From positions 16,435-80,434 of the forward strand of contig CAYZBG010000014.1 of the NCBI GenBank assembly GCA_964476565.1: a DNA stretch of 64,000 nucleotides. Direction: 5' to 3'. Each line of letters starts with the position of its first letter. Positions within the stretch are counted from its first letter, which is position 1. The notes beneath the pieces are model-generated. The model did not search any database. It saw nothing but the letters and a program-made list of their open reading frames with translations, and was not told where the DNA came from. The position numbers were made by a program, and so were the translations under genes. The stretch comes from CAMAXB01 sp964476565. GTDB lineage: Bacteria > Verrucomicrobiota > Verrucomicrobiia > Opitutales > Opitutaceae. Shown piece by piece: positions 52,221 to 61,443 of this stretch.

Positions 52221-54031
52221 AGGGCCTCCGTGGGTTCGGGCAAAGGCAAGGTGAGCCGGATGGTCGTGCCCCCCGCGGGCCGGCTCTTCAAGCCACACGT
52301 TCCACCAATGTCCGCCATGCGCTTCTTCATGTGTTCAAGACCATTGCCACGTTTTACCGTCTCGGGATCAAAACCGCCGCCGTTGTCCGCTACCGTCACG
52401 AGCAGGCACTCGCCGTCGACTTCGAGCCGGACCCAGACCTCGTCGGCTTCCGCGTGTTTGAGAGCATTGTTCAGTGCTTCCTTTACCGCCATCATCAGGC
52501 GGTGGCGAACTCCGCTGGGTAAACTGCGTTCCGGGAGTGCCGTGGGAATATCCAACCGGCAACGCAGGCCGGCATCCCGCAACACTGTGCCGGCGTACTG
52601 GGCGAGGTAATTGCCGAACCCCTCGAGCGTATCGTGCTTCGGGTTGGCTGCCCAGACGATTTCCTCCAAGGCCGACGCCAGTTCCTTCACGGCGCCGTTG
52701 ATGTTTCGAATCGGTTCCTGCACCGACTCGTCGCTTGGAGCGGAATGGAGGGCTCGTCCAGCCAGAAGGGAGATCTGGGTGAAGCGCGACCCCATCTCGT
52801 CGTGAAGGTCCCTGGCCAGGCGGGTCCGCTCCTCCTCCACCGCCCTCCGTTTCTCCAGCCGCTGCAATTCCCGCTGCATTCTTCGCCACGAAGAATATCG
52901 CACGCCCCCGAGCAGAGCCCCGAAAAGGAGACCGGCACCGAGCAGTCGAAACCAGCCAGTGGCATAAAACGGCGGTCGCACTTCCACCGGCAATCGCAGC
53001 GTAGGTCCCGTGGGCCGCCCCAACTCGTCCGTGGCCCATGCCCGAAACATATAGTTACCCGCGGGAAGCATATGGAACGACAATTCCGTTTCGTAGCCGC
53101 GACCAATGCTAAATTTCTCCTCGACGTCCAAGCGCAGGCGATGACCGGGCACGACTCGCGCTGTGGCGCCTGGCCTTTGCAGCCAGCCTCCGGTGTTGTC
53201 GGGATCGGTGTCGACCAACGCGAGCATGGGACCAGACGAGCCGATATCCTCGGTATTCGTATAAAGCGTCGGCACATCGAGGCCAGTGCCATCGCGTGAC
53301 CAACTATCGGGACTCCCTCGGGGGGAATCGAGGCCAAGTCCGCGCAGTCGTTCGAGCCGGTAGATCTCGGTGCCGGCCGTGGTTTCGTCTTCCGCCGCCT
53401 TCACCGAAAGTTGCAGCTGCCGCACGGCCCAAAAACCCGTTGTGCGCGGTGTCCCCCCCGATACCAGCAGAATCTGCACCCTCGTGGATCGCTCCGGCAC
53501 GACGGCCTCGTCCACCTGGCGGTGCCAGCGAGAGTTCTCGGGCAAGCCGCTCCAGCCCGGGCTGCTTCCCCTGCGAATGAACGACTCGCTGCTGACGGCA
53601 CGATTCTCCGCATCGAGAAAGCGCAGCACGAGATACATCTGGCCTTCATGGTCGCGCCATTCATCTTCCCACCCTTCGAGACGGGTGCGGATACGCACGA
53701 CGTGTGGTTTGCCCGGGGCGGCGGTCTTCAGGCCGAGGTTCAGAGGAAATTCGTTCGGGAGCAGCGAAATACGCGGATAGCTCACCTCCACGACGGTGTT
53801 GTCCTGCACTTCGTTTATCACCGGTATCGACCGGCCGCCATAAACGATCTCCGATAACGCCAAGCGCGCCGAATAACGGCCCTCAACCTCGGCTCCCTCC
53901 ATCGTTTGCACGCCACCACTGGCGAGCCAGACAAAAGCCATCCACGCCCCTGAGGAGAAAGGCACACGCACGCGCCCCATCGTCGCCATCGAGACGATTT
54001 TTCCGAGGCTAATCTTTGGGGTTGGTTGCAT
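52217..54031 (-). CDS. NarL-type sensor histidine kinase with large periplasmic sensor
   Basis: 604 aa from the ATG at 54031. The N-terminus has a hydrophobic segment (residues 23-40); a long extracytoplasmic region (about 45-340) holds a beta-rich sensor with an Ig-like Y_Y_Y-style end (FHMLPAGNYMFRAWATDELG). A transmembrane helix at about 352-372 leads to HisKA_3: RTRLARDLHDEMGSRFTQIS with His410, then VKEALNNALKHAEADEVWVR and DNGGGFDPE. It likely senses a glycan fragment. A perfect 12-bp palindrome lies 48 bp upstream, so the operon may regulate itself. Confidence 0.9.
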   Translation of the reverse strand: MQPTPKISLGKIVSMATMGRVRVPFSSGAWMAFVWLASGGVQTMEGAEVEGRYSARLALSEIVYGGRSIPVINEVQDNTVVEVSYPRISLLPNEFPLNLGLKTAAPGKPHVVRIRTRLEGWEDEWRDHEGQMYLVLRFLDAENRAVSSESFIRRGSSPGWSGLPENSRWHRQVDEAVVPERSTRVQILLVSGGTPRTTGFWAVRQLQLSVKAAEDETTAGTEIYRLERLRGLGLDSPRGSPDSWSRDGTGLDVPTLYTNTEDIGSSGPMLALVDTDPDNTGGWLQRPGATARVVPGHRLRLDVEEKFSIGRGYETELSFHMLPAGNYMFRAWATDELGRPTGPTLRLPVEVRPPFYATGWFRLLGAGLLFGALLGGVRYSSWRRMQRELQRLEKRRAVEEERTRLARDLHDEMGSRFTQISLLAGRALHSAPSDESVQEPIRNINGAVKELASALEEIVWAANPKHDTLEGFGNYLAQYAGTVLRDAGLRCRLDIPTALPERSLPSGVRHRLMMAVKEALNNALKHAEADEVWVRLEVDGECLLVTVADNGGGFDPETVKRGNGLEHMKKRMADIGGTCGLKSRPAGGTTIRLTLPLPEPTEAL

Positions 54032-54063
54032 GACGCACCCCGATTTTGGCGGCTTGCGCGGCA

Positions 54064-54095
54064 TTTGTGCATCCCCCTAAGGTGGGATGCACAAA
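54064..54095. promoter_or_regulatory. Palindrome 2, divergent promoter of the two-component system and GH71/99-like operon
   Basis: A perfect 12-bp inverted repeat (TTTGTGCATCCC 54064-54075 with GGGATGCACAAA 54084-54095) and an 8-nt spacer. ATCCC and GGGAT are 18 bp apart overall, as at the other sites. It stands 48 bp upstream of the sensor kinase start and 198 bp upstream of the GH start, so it could control both. Confidence 0.7.
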
Positions 54096-54277
54096 ACTCC
54101 CGTAATAGTGAAGGATGCAGGGCGCCAACGGTCCCCGGCTGGAGCTGCTCTCCCCGCGCCTGACCCTGAACCCACTAAACCCCTGCCTTATATGGCTTCC
54201 TCCTGCTGCACACTCCCAAGGCGTAGCGTCCGCACAGACCGTCTTTGCCACCTATTGAGCGCTGTATCCTTCCTTCC

Positions 54278-55594
54278 ATGACGATAAACAGAACCCTACG
54301 CCCCTTGCTCCTTGGCACCTTGGTTGCCTTGGTGGTCGCCGGCTGTGCGATCATCAGCGGACCTAGCCCTGACTCCAGCGGGCCACGCGTCGACTCCACC
54401 TCCCTCACCGGCAAGGTCATGGTGGGCTACCAAGGCTGGTTCAACGCCGAGGGCGATGGCGCCGGCCGCGGCTATAACCACTGGGCCCCAAAAGGCGGTC
54501 AGCCCGCCCCGGGGAACGTGCGGGTTGATATGTGGCCGGACTTGAGCGAGTTCCCGGCTTCGGAGCGTTTCCCCACCAAACTCAAGCATGCCGACGGCAC
54601 GACCGCGGAAGTGTTCAGCTCCTATCTCCGGCCCACCGTCACAAGGCACTTCGCGTGGATGGAGGAGCACGGTATCGACGGCGTTTTCCTGCAGCGTTTC
54701 ATCAGCTCGCTTTCCCGCGGCACCTCCCTCGCCGCCAATAACGCCGTACTTGAGAATGTCCGCGCTGGCGCCAGACGTCACGGTCGCGTGTACGCGCTTA
54801 TGTACGATCTTAGCAGCCTCCGGCCTGGGCAGGCCGATGTGCTGATCGAGGACTGGAAGAAACTGCTACGGACCACCCGGCTCACCCGCGATCCGAACTA
54901 CCTGCATCACCGTGGCAAACCTCTCATCGCCCTCTGGGGCTGCGGTTTCCTCGACCACGACAAACCCCGGCCATCGCTCGCCGACTGGCGCAAGATCATC
55001 ACGTTTCTCAAGGAAGACAAAACCAGCGGCGGCCTCTCCGTGATGCTCGGCGTGCCGAGCCAGTGGCGTACGCTGACCCGGGACTCGGTGACGGATCCCG
55101 TGCTCCATGAACTTATCACCATGGCCGATGTCGTGTCGCCCTGGACCCCGGGTCGTTATCGCACGCCCGAGGCCGCGACCCTCCATGCCGCCACCGTATG
55201 GCAGCCAGACATCGCCTGGCTCCGGGAGCGTCAGATTGACTTCCTCCCGGTGGCCTTCCCGGGGTTCAGCTGGCACAACATGAAGCCCAGCGACCCGCTC
55301 AATGCTATCCCCCGCCTCCAAGGTCGATTCTTTTGGTCGCAGATCGCCGCCGCGAAACACGCGGGCGCCAACATGCTCTACGTCGCGATGTTTGACGAGG
55401 TCGATGAAGGCACCGCGATCTTCAAGGTGACCAACACGCCGCCGGTCGGCGATGGCGTCCAGTTCGTCACCTACGAGGGGCTCCCGAGCGACCACTACCT
55501 TCGCCTCACCGGTCTGGCCGGCAAGGTCATCCGGGGCGAACTTCCCCCAACCAGCGAACCACCCCAGCCCGCCCCCTCCGCAAACACCCAATGA
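54278..55594 (+). CDS. GH71/99-like glycoside hydrolase, lipoprotein
   Basis: 438 aa from the ATG at 54278. A lipobox (VVAGC) at about 18-22 anchors it to a membrane. The catalytic barrel starts KVMVGYQGWFNAEGDG and includes VDMWPDLSEFP, EHGIDGVFLQRF, ALMYDLSSLRPGQ and YVAMFDEVDEGTAIFKVTN, the last carrying a FDExDEG motif with likely catalytic acids. GH71 and GH99 cleave alpha-1,3-glucans and alpha-mannans, so an endo-acting enzyme is likely. Its ATGA overlaps the sulfatase, indicating one operon. Confidence 0.8.
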   Translation: MTINRTLRPLLLGTLVALVVAGCAIISGPSPDSSGPRVDSTSLTGKVMVGYQGWFNAEGDGAGRGYNHWAPKGGQPAPGNVRVDMWPDLSEFPASERFPTKLKHADGTTAEVFSSYLRPTVTRHFAWMEEHGIDGVFLQRFISSLSRGTSLAANNAVLENVRAGARRHGRVYALMYDLSSLRPGQADVLIEDWKKLLRTTRLTRDPNYLHHRGKPLIALWGCGFLDHDKPRPSLADWRKIITFLKEDKTSGGLSVMLGVPSQWRTLTRDSVTDPVLHELITMADVVSPWTPGRYRTPEAATLHAATVWQPDIAWLRERQIDFLPVAFPGFSWHNMKPSDPLNAIPRLQGRFFWSQIAAAKHAGANMLYVAMFDEVDEGTAIFKVTNTPPVGDGVQFVTYEGLPSDHYLRLTGLAGKVIRGELPPTSEPPQPAPSANTQ

Positions 55595-57006
55595 AAGCTT
55601 GCCTGATCCTGTTTCTCGGCCTGACCGCACCGTCCGCCGGAGCTCTCGCTGCGGCCCCGGAGGGCAAGCTCAATGTCCTGCTCATCACGGTCGACGATCT
55701 GCGCGACACCCTTGGCTGTTATGGTAATGCCGGCGTACATACGCCCAACATCGATCGACTGGCGGCCCGTGCCGTCCGTTTCGACCGTGCCTATGTCCAG
55801 TACCCTGTCTGCAACGCCAGCCGCAGTTCGTTTCTCACCGGCCTGCGGCCCGACCAGACCGGCGTGACCGACAACCGCACGCTCCTCCGGGACCGCCTGC
55901 CGGAGGTCGTCACGCTGCCCCAGCTCCTGAAAGAGGACGGGCGCCACGCCGCCGCCTTCGGCAAGATTCTTCACCTGGGCGGCGGGCGCGACGAGGCCCA
56001 GCGCGCCCGCTGGGCGGATTTGCCTCACTCCTGGCACTCCGCGCAGCGATTCGAGGCGACGCCACTCGGACGCCAGAAGGTCGCCGGTCGCGATCTCTCG
56101 CAGGGAAACCTTGTCTGGTGCCACTGGGGCGCCATGGACGGCGGTGACGACGACCAGCCTGACGGCCAAATCGCGCGCGCCGTCATCGCGGAAATCGAGA
56201 AACTTGGCGACCGGCCTTGGATCATCGGCGCCGGATTCATGAAACCGCACGATCCCTTCCTCGCACCCAAGAAATACTTCGACCTTTATCCGGACGGCGC
56301 GGCCCCCCTCCAGCGCCCGCCCGGCGACCAAACGCCGGCACCACCGCTCGCCGTCGGCTTCAATGAGCTCGGCGCCGCGTTTGCGCAATTTACCGACCGT
56401 GAGCGTCACGAATTCCTCCGCGCCTACTACGCCTGCACCTCTTACATGGACGCGCAAGTTGGCCGCGTGCTCGACACCCTCGACCGACTCAACCTTTGGG
56501 AGAACACTGTCGTTATCCTACTCGGCGACCACGGCTATCATCTGGGCGAGCGCGGGTGGTGGAACAAGGATACGCTGTTCGAGCGGAGCTGCCGCGCGCC
56601 TTTGCTCATCGCCGCACCTGGGATGAGGCCCGGCGTCGCCCGCGGGCTTGTGGAGTTCATCGATCTATATCCGACCGTTGCCGAACTCTGCGGGCTTGCC
56701 CCGCCGCCGAACCTGGCAGGTCAGAGTATGGTCCCTCTGCTGCGTGACCCGGCCGCGCCCGGTAAACCCGCCGCCTTCTCATCAGTCATCCGCGGCCGGT
56801 CACGTGGCGACTCAATCCGCACCGACCGCTGGCGCTTCACCCGCTGGAGTGACGGCGCCACCGAACTCTACGATCACGCCTCCGACCCCGAGGAGGATCG
56901 CAACGTCGCATCCTCCCACCCCAACGTCGTCCGCGAGCTCAGCAGCCAGCTTTCGGCAGCGATCAATTCCTCGGCAGATCTCCAACGCATCCCTCCCACT
57001 CCCTAG
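55591..57006 (+). CDS. Sulfatase (S1 family, iduronate/choline-sulfatase-like)
   Basis: 471 aa. Signal peptide to about residue 21. Metal ligands in LLITVDDLRDTLGCYGNAGV; the formylglycine motif CNASR has Cys74 and Arg78, in YPVCNASRSSFLTGLRPDQT. Late motifs: GFMKPHDPFLAPKKYFDLYP and VVILLGDHGYHLGERGWWNK (Asp-His ligands). It removes sulfate esters from sugars after the cysteine is converted to formylglycine by a maturation enzyme not present in this window. It overlaps the first GH gene and is followed closely by the second. Confidence 0.93.
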   Translation: MKACLILFLGLTAPSAGALAAAPEGKLNVLLITVDDLRDTLGCYGNAGVHTPNIDRLAARAVRFDRAYVQYPVCNASRSSFLTGLRPDQTGVTDNRTLLRDRLPEVVTLPQLLKEDGRHAAAFGKILHLGGGRDEAQRARWADLPHSWHSAQRFEATPLGRQKVAGRDLSQGNLVWCHWGAMDGGDDDQPDGQIARAVIAEIEKLGDRPWIIGAGFMKPHDPFLAPKKYFDLYPDGAAPLQRPPGDQTPAPPLAVGFNELGAAFAQFTDRERHEFLRAYYACTSYMDAQVGRVLDTLDRLNLWENTVVILLGDHGYHLGERGWWNKDTLFERSCRAPLLIAAPGMRPGVARGLVEFIDLYPTVAELCGLAPPPNLAGQSMVPLLRDPAAPGKPAAFSSVIRGRSRGDSIRTDRWRFTRWSDGATELYDHASDPEEDRNVASSHPNVVRELSSQLSAAINSSADLQRIPPTP

Positions 57007-57024
57007 CCCGACCCATTCAAGAGA

Positions 57025-58332
57025 ATGAAAACCTATCTGACGCTCCTCCTCGCTGCTTCCTGCCTGCTCGGTTCGCCCTCCAGCCTTCCGGCGCAAAGCA
57101 AACACGGCCCCACCACACGACACCCCTCCTACAAGGGCCTGGTGATGGCAGGTTACCAAGGGTGGTTTCGTGCTGAGGGCGACGGCTCGGGCGAGGGTTG
57201 GACCCATTATGGACGAGGTGAAAGGTTTGATGACGAGAATGTCACGATCGACTTCTGGCCGGACGTTTCGGAGTACGAAAAGACCTACACCACAAGTTTC
57301 AAACATGAGGATGGCAAACCCGCCGAAGTCTTCAGCTCCTTGGACAAGAGCACCACGGAGCTGCATTTCGCATGGATGAGACAATACGGCGTGGATGGAG
57401 TATTCATGCAGCGATTCTTTGGCGTCACCCGCCGGCACAAAGAATCGAACAAGTCTCAGGACCAAATCCTGCGAAACGCGCTGGTCGCCGCCAAAGCCAA
57501 CGGAAGAGCCATTGCCGTGATGTACGACTTGTCGGGTCTGAAAGCCGACGGAGAGGATTGTTCATCGGTCATCGAAGACTGGAAGATGTTGGTCGACGAA
57601 CTGAAGGTGACGAATCAGGGCGCGGATCAGCCCTACCTTTTTCACAACGGCAAACCCCTGGTCGCGATTTGGGGAGTGGGCTTTCCTGATCGCAGTTACA
57701 ACATCCGTAATATTGGAATCAACCGACTGATTGACTTCCTCAGGAATGATCCGGTCTACGGCGGATGTTCCGTGATGCTCGGAGTGCCCACGTATTTTCG
57801 GGATCTGGACAAGGACTGCACCACCGATCGCTATTTGCATGATTTGATCGCGTCCGTCGACATCGTCATGCCCTGGATGGCTCAGCGCTGGACTCCGCTG
57901 GTCCACAATCCAATGGAGCATATCCGGGATCATGTGCTGGCTGACATCAAATGGACCAAAGCGCGGGGGGTGGACTATGCGCCCCTGATCTATCCCGGCT
58001 TTAGCTGGCGGAATCTTTCCCTTCGCAATCCCAATCTGGCCCGTTACACGGCCTATGGTGCCATCCCCCGATTTGGCGGGCGTTTCTATTGGGACCAGAT
58101 GACCACGATGATCAATGCGGGTGCCGAGATGATCTACGTGGCCATGTTTGATGAGATCGATGAAGGGACGGCCATCTTCAAGGTTTCAGACAATCCGCCC
58201 CGAGGCGTTAACACCCGCTTCGTGGCCAATGACGGGGTCCCATCCGATCACTATCTCTGGCTGACCGGCTTGGGTGCCCGGATGCTGCGAAAAGAGATTC
58301 CGCTCAGCCCTCAAATGCCACAGCGGAAGTAG
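57025..58332 (+). CDS. GH71/99-like glycoside hydrolase, secreted paralogue
   Basis: 435 aa with a cleavable signal peptide (about 1-24, SLPAQ). It is clearly related to the first GH gene: GLVMAGYQGWFRAEGDGSGE, VTIDFWPDVSEYE, YGVDGVFMQRFFG, IAVMYDLSGLKADGED and YVAMFDEIDEGTAIFKVSDN. Its codons look lower in G+C than its neighbours (more A/T third positions), hinting at different ancestry or later acquisition. It lies 19 nt after the sulfatase stop, so it closes that operon. Confidence 0.85.
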   Translation: MKTYLTLLLAASCLLGSPSSLPAQSKHGPTTRHPSYKGLVMAGYQGWFRAEGDGSGEGWTHYGRGERFDDENVTIDFWPDVSEYEKTYTTSFKHEDGKPAEVFSSLDKSTTELHFAWMRQYGVDGVFMQRFFGVTRRHKESNKSQDQILRNALVAAKANGRAIAVMYDLSGLKADGEDCSSVIEDWKMLVDELKVTNQGADQPYLFHNGKPLVAIWGVGFPDRSYNIRNIGINRLIDFLRNDPVYGGCSVMLGVPTYFRDLDKDCTTDRYLHDLIASVDIVMPWMAQRWTPLVHNPMEHIRDHVLADIKWTKARGVDYAPLIYPGFSWRNLSLRNPNLARYTAYGAIPRFGGRFYWDQMTTMINAGAEMIYVAMFDEIDEGTAIFKVSDNPPRGVNTRFVANDGVPSDHYLWLTGLGARMLRKEIPLSPQMPQRK

Positions 58333-58370
58333 CAGACGCGCCATCGTCACCATGCGTCCATTCGCCTGCC

Positions 58371-58769
58371 GTGCAGGACAGCCTGCTCGAGGCGCTGTTT
58401 TGGCGGATCGCCCGAGGATTGCCCGAATCGGTCCTGCGTGACGCATTTCGGCGTCTGCCGCCGGCTGAAGCACAGCGCGAGATGATCACCGAGGTGTTCC
58501 GTCGCCACCCGATGGAGAATCCCACGGCGGTGGAGCTTGCAGTCGACGCCAAAATGAGCCCGCGCCATTTGACGTCCTTGTGTAAGGAAATTTTCTCCAC
58601 GAGTTCCGCGCGCTTCCTCTTGCATATAAAACTGCACCAGGCGGAGGAGATGCTGCATTACCGCGGCCAGATCGTGAAGGAAGGGAGCGACACCCTCGGC
58701 CTTGCCAACCCCTACCACTTTTCGAGAGTCTATAGGCGGGTGTACAGCCGCCCGCCTTCGCAGATATAG
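58371..58769 (+). pseudogene. Truncated AraC-family regulator (C-terminal half only)
   Basis: About 130 residues of the C-terminal part: an interdomain region (DSLLEALFWRIARGLPESVL, RDAFRRLPPAEAQREMITEV) and the two helix-turn-helix motifs (TAVELAVDAKMSPRHLTSLC, ending PYHFSRVYRRVYSRPPSQI). The N-terminal sensing domain is missing; the frame runs open into the end of the GH gene. It is probably a remnant of a deleted regulator, though a small DNA-binding protein from the GTG at 58371 is possible. Confidence 0.7.
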
Positions 58770-58863
58770 ATCGGGGACGGGCCCAAGGCTCCGCACCGCG
58801 GCGATTGAATGATTAAAGCATTCATCGCAGGAAATGGAGAGTCTGCGCGCAGCCACCGGGACC

Positions 58864-58883
58864 CATCCCCCGAAAAGGGGATG
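58864..58883. promoter_or_regulatory. Palindrome 3, upstream of the broken sulfatase gene
   Basis: Inverted repeat CATCCCC-CGAAAA-GGGGATG with 7-bp arms and a 6-nt spacer. It lies 128 bp upstream of the degenerate sulfatase start; no T tract follows. Confidence 0.6.
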
Positions 58884-59001
58884 CTCAGCCATGCGCATTG
58901 CCGTTACTATAACAATCTCCCGGTTCGTTCGTCCCTGTCCACGCTGGGCGAACCGCTGTATCCTCCCCGCCGCCCTAGCGTCCATCGCGAAACCCCGTTC
59001 G

Positions 59002-59416
59002 ATGAATCTCCCTACTCTTCTCCGCCCGCTGCTGCTCATTACGCTTGGAGTGCCCAGTCCAGTATTAACCGCTGCTGCCAAGCCCGGGCGGAGACCGAAC
59101 ATGCTTTCCGTTATCAGCGACAACTTGAGTGCGCGGATCACACCCGCGGGCTACCGTGGCACAGGCGGTTCGATTTGATCATTGGCGCTACGCGCAATGG
59201 GGCGCACCCGAGAAGAATGAACTCTACGATCTCGCGGCCGATCCGCGCGAGTGGACAAACCTCGCTCTGCAACCCGAGCATTAAGACGTCATTCGGCGGG
59301 GAAACCAACTGCCGTCCGAATTACGACAGGTCGCTGTGCAACAAACTCCCAACGCAAAAACATCCGGAAAGACCAGTTCGTCGGCCACCACAACGCCGAG
59401 CGCTGGCCAACAATAA
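59002..59416 (+). pseudogene. Sulfatase remnant with large internal deletion
   Basis: Starts with a signal peptide (ATG 59002, TLLRPLLLITLGVPSPVLTA) and the sulfatase opening RRPNMLSVISDNLSARITPA. After GYRGTGGSI the frame stops, and the next frame (from about 59160) holds only the sulfatase C-terminus: RFDHWRYAQWGAPEKNELYD and LAADPREWTNLALQPEH. A TAA at 59282-59284 breaks this frame, after which a tail-like DVIRRGNQLPSELRQVAVQQ runs to TAA 59414-59416. The catalytic core is gone. Nothing is seen between here and 59640. Confidence 0.8.
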
Positions 59417-59639
59417 GCATAGTCCGATGCGCGTCCCGTTGATCCGACCGAACATAAACGATGTAGTGGCCACTGCCTGCTCCGCCCCATTCTTGTTCGC
59501 CACTGTCTTTTACCCCGCCTCCCGGCTGCTCGCCGACGCCTTCAAGGAAAAATCAGCCGGTCACGAAGACGTCCGTTCCGAACTACAGCCGCGCAGGCCC
59601 CGCGGTCTCCCGCGAGAACCAGTAGGGCTCATCCTTGGC

Positions 59640-60518
59640 ATGGTCTTGTTCGTTCTTGGAGCAGCGACACTCCCGGCTGCAGAAGAATCCGCGGCACCGC
59701 GCCCACTTTACGTCTATAATTTTGGCGGCCTCGAAACCCTCTCACCCGAAGAGCAGGTTGCCGCTGCCACCGAAGCAGGCTTTGCGGGCCTCGTGCTGGA
59801 TGTAAACAAGCCGGCAGCCCTGGCCAACCTGCCACGCCATCTAGCCGCTTCTCAGCCGCCGCACCTCAAGAAGATCCTGGCCGTGTTCGTGCGCATTGAT
59901 TTTGCGGATCCTGCCGCTGATACCGCGCGCTATCAGGAAGTCGTCCGGCAAATTGCCGGACAGGACATTCCGCTGTGGATCATCCTTGGGAACAAGAAAC
60001 CCACCATTACCCAGCCCGAAGCCGAGGCCGCACTCGTCGCCGCGGTGACATTTGCCGGGAAGCACGGCGTCCGCACGGCACTCTATCCTCACAGTCACTG
60101 CTTTATCAGCTCCGCCGAGCAGGCCCTCCCCTACGTGCGAAAGCTCAACCGTCCCGACTTCACCGTCCTGCTCAATCTCTGCCACGAAATGCGTGCCGGC
60201 AACGCCAACCGTCTTGCCGACGTTGTGGAGGCGTGCGCCCCGCATATCAGCGCGGTCATCATTTCCGGCGCCGATGCGACGGTCGACATGACTTCGCCGC
60301 GGGCGATGGACCGTTCGACCCTCCGTCCGCTCGACCAAGGCGCCTTCGACTGGGCCAATCTCATCCGCCTGTGCGATGCCGCCGGCGTTCGTGTTCCCGT
60401 CGCGTTCATCAATTTCAAGATCAACACGAACTATGGCGAGGACTACCGAGACTACCTCCCGCGATCAATCGCCGCCTGGCGCAAGGCAACACACACTCCA
60501 GCCGCGCCCACCCGTTGA
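59640..60518 (+). CDS. Exported TIM-barrel protein, sugar isomerase/epimerase-like
   Basis: 292 aa from the ATG at 59640, giving a short signal peptide (VLFVLGAATLPAA). The frame is open far upstream, but that part overlaps the sulfatase remnant. FGGLETLSPEEQVAAATEAG, DIPLWIILGNKKP, GVRTALYPHSHCFISSAEQA, FTVLLNLCHEMRAGN and ISGADATVDMTS fit the xylose-isomerase-like TIM barrel of sugar-phosphate isomerases and epimerases. Being exported is less common for the family. Start uncertain. Confidence 0.75.
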   Translation: MVLFVLGAATLPAAEESAAPRPLYVYNFGGLETLSPEEQVAAATEAGFAGLVLDVNKPAALANLPRHLAASQPPHLKKILAVFVRIDFADPAADTARYQEVVRQIAGQDIPLWIILGNKKPTITQPEAEAALVAAVTFAGKHGVRTALYPHSHCFISSAEQALPYVRKLNRPDFTVLLNLCHEMRAGNANRLADVVEACAPHISAVIISGADATVDMTSPRAMDRSTLRPLDQGAFDWANLIRLCDAAGVRVPVAFINFKINTNYGEDYRDYLPRSIAAWRKATHTPAAPTR

Positions 60519-60556
60519 CCCCGCCCCTCTCGCCCGCTGTTTTTTGCGCCTCCTTT

Positions 60557-61213
60557 ATGCCCACCTCCCTACTCAAACGCCTCATCCTTTCCGTTGCCGC
60601 CTTCGCCGCCGCATCCTCACCGGCCGCCCCGTGGTTCGAACTCCAGCCCGGTTACTACACCGATTTTGACATCGGCACCGCCCGCATCGAGGGTGGCGGT
60701 AATCTCGCGCCCTCGCTGGCGACCTATGGATTTGTCGATTTCTACGGGAAGCAGCAGGGGAAATTTAACCTCAGCACCTACTACGGCGAAATCCGCTTCA
60801 TGCAGTCGCTCGCATTTGTCGATCCTGCGCTCAAGAAATGGAACGTCACTTTCGAGGCTAACGGCGGCACCGACTACGCCGGCATCGGCCGCCTGGGTCT
60901 CGTGTGGAACACCTCCTTCGCCGAAGGGAATGCCTTTGCGCTGAAACTCTACCCGGTGGCCACGCGCGATCACGACGCGCACGCCTCGTTCTTCATCTCA
61001 CAGGCTTTCACGCCCAAGGTCTCCGGCTTTCTCGTTTTCGATTACGGTTTCGGCGATTGGATTTTTGGCCAGGACCAAATCTACGTCGAAGCGGAGTTGC
61101 GCTACCGCGTGACCAGCAAGTTCTCCCTCTTCGTCCAAGGCCGCCAGTTCGCGCCCGTCACCGGATTCAAGCTCCGCCTCTCCCCGGTCATCGGCGTGAA
61201 GCTTACCTTCTAG
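60557..61213 (+). CDS. Outer-membrane beta-barrel-like protein
   Basis: 218 aa from the ATG at 60557. Signal peptide (about 1-24, SSPAA). The mature part alternates aromatic and polar residues (ATYGFVDFYGKQQGKFNLST, LGLVWNTSFAEGNAFALKLY) in strand pairs, and ends in Phe (LSPVIGVKLTF), the outer-membrane assembly signal. Possibly a Tsx-like channel; no exact match. It may provide a porin for the glycan locus. Confidence 0.65.
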   Translation: MPTSLLKRLILSVAAFAAASSPAAPWFELQPGYYTDFDIGTARIEGGGNLAPSLATYGFVDFYGKQQGKFNLSTYYGEIRFMQSLAFVDPALKKWNVTFEANGGTDYAGIGRLGLVWNTSFAEGNAFALKLYPVATRDHDAHASFFISQAFTPKVSGFLVFDYGFGDWIFGQDQIYVEAELRYRVTSKFSLFVQGRQFAPVTGFKLRLSPVIGVKLTF

Positions 61214-61218
61214 GCCGC

Positions 61219-61350
61219 GTGACTCTGGACGACACGCTCAAGGCCTTCCAAATGCATGGCCGCGCCCTGGCTGTGATATATGATCTCTCGGGCCTGAAAG
61301 CGGAAGGCTAAGACTACTCCAGCATCATTGCCGATTTCGCGCAGGGAGCG
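61219..61350 (+). pseudogene. Fragment of a third GH71/99-like gene
   Basis: About 30 codons read DDTLKAFQMHGRALAVIYDL then SGLKAEG and a TAA, followed in frame by DYSSIIADF. They match the middle of the second GH71/99-like protein (GRAIAVMYDLSGLKADGED, CSSVIEDW). Nothing else of that gene remains, so this is an internal scrap left by a deletion. Confidence 0.8.
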
Positions 61351-61443
61351 CCAACCTCAAGTTCGTCGTCGCGAACTTCCTTTGCGCATCGCCTTAGCGT
61401 CACCCGCAAATCCGCGGGCCATGCCCCATCTCCCCTCTTCAAC

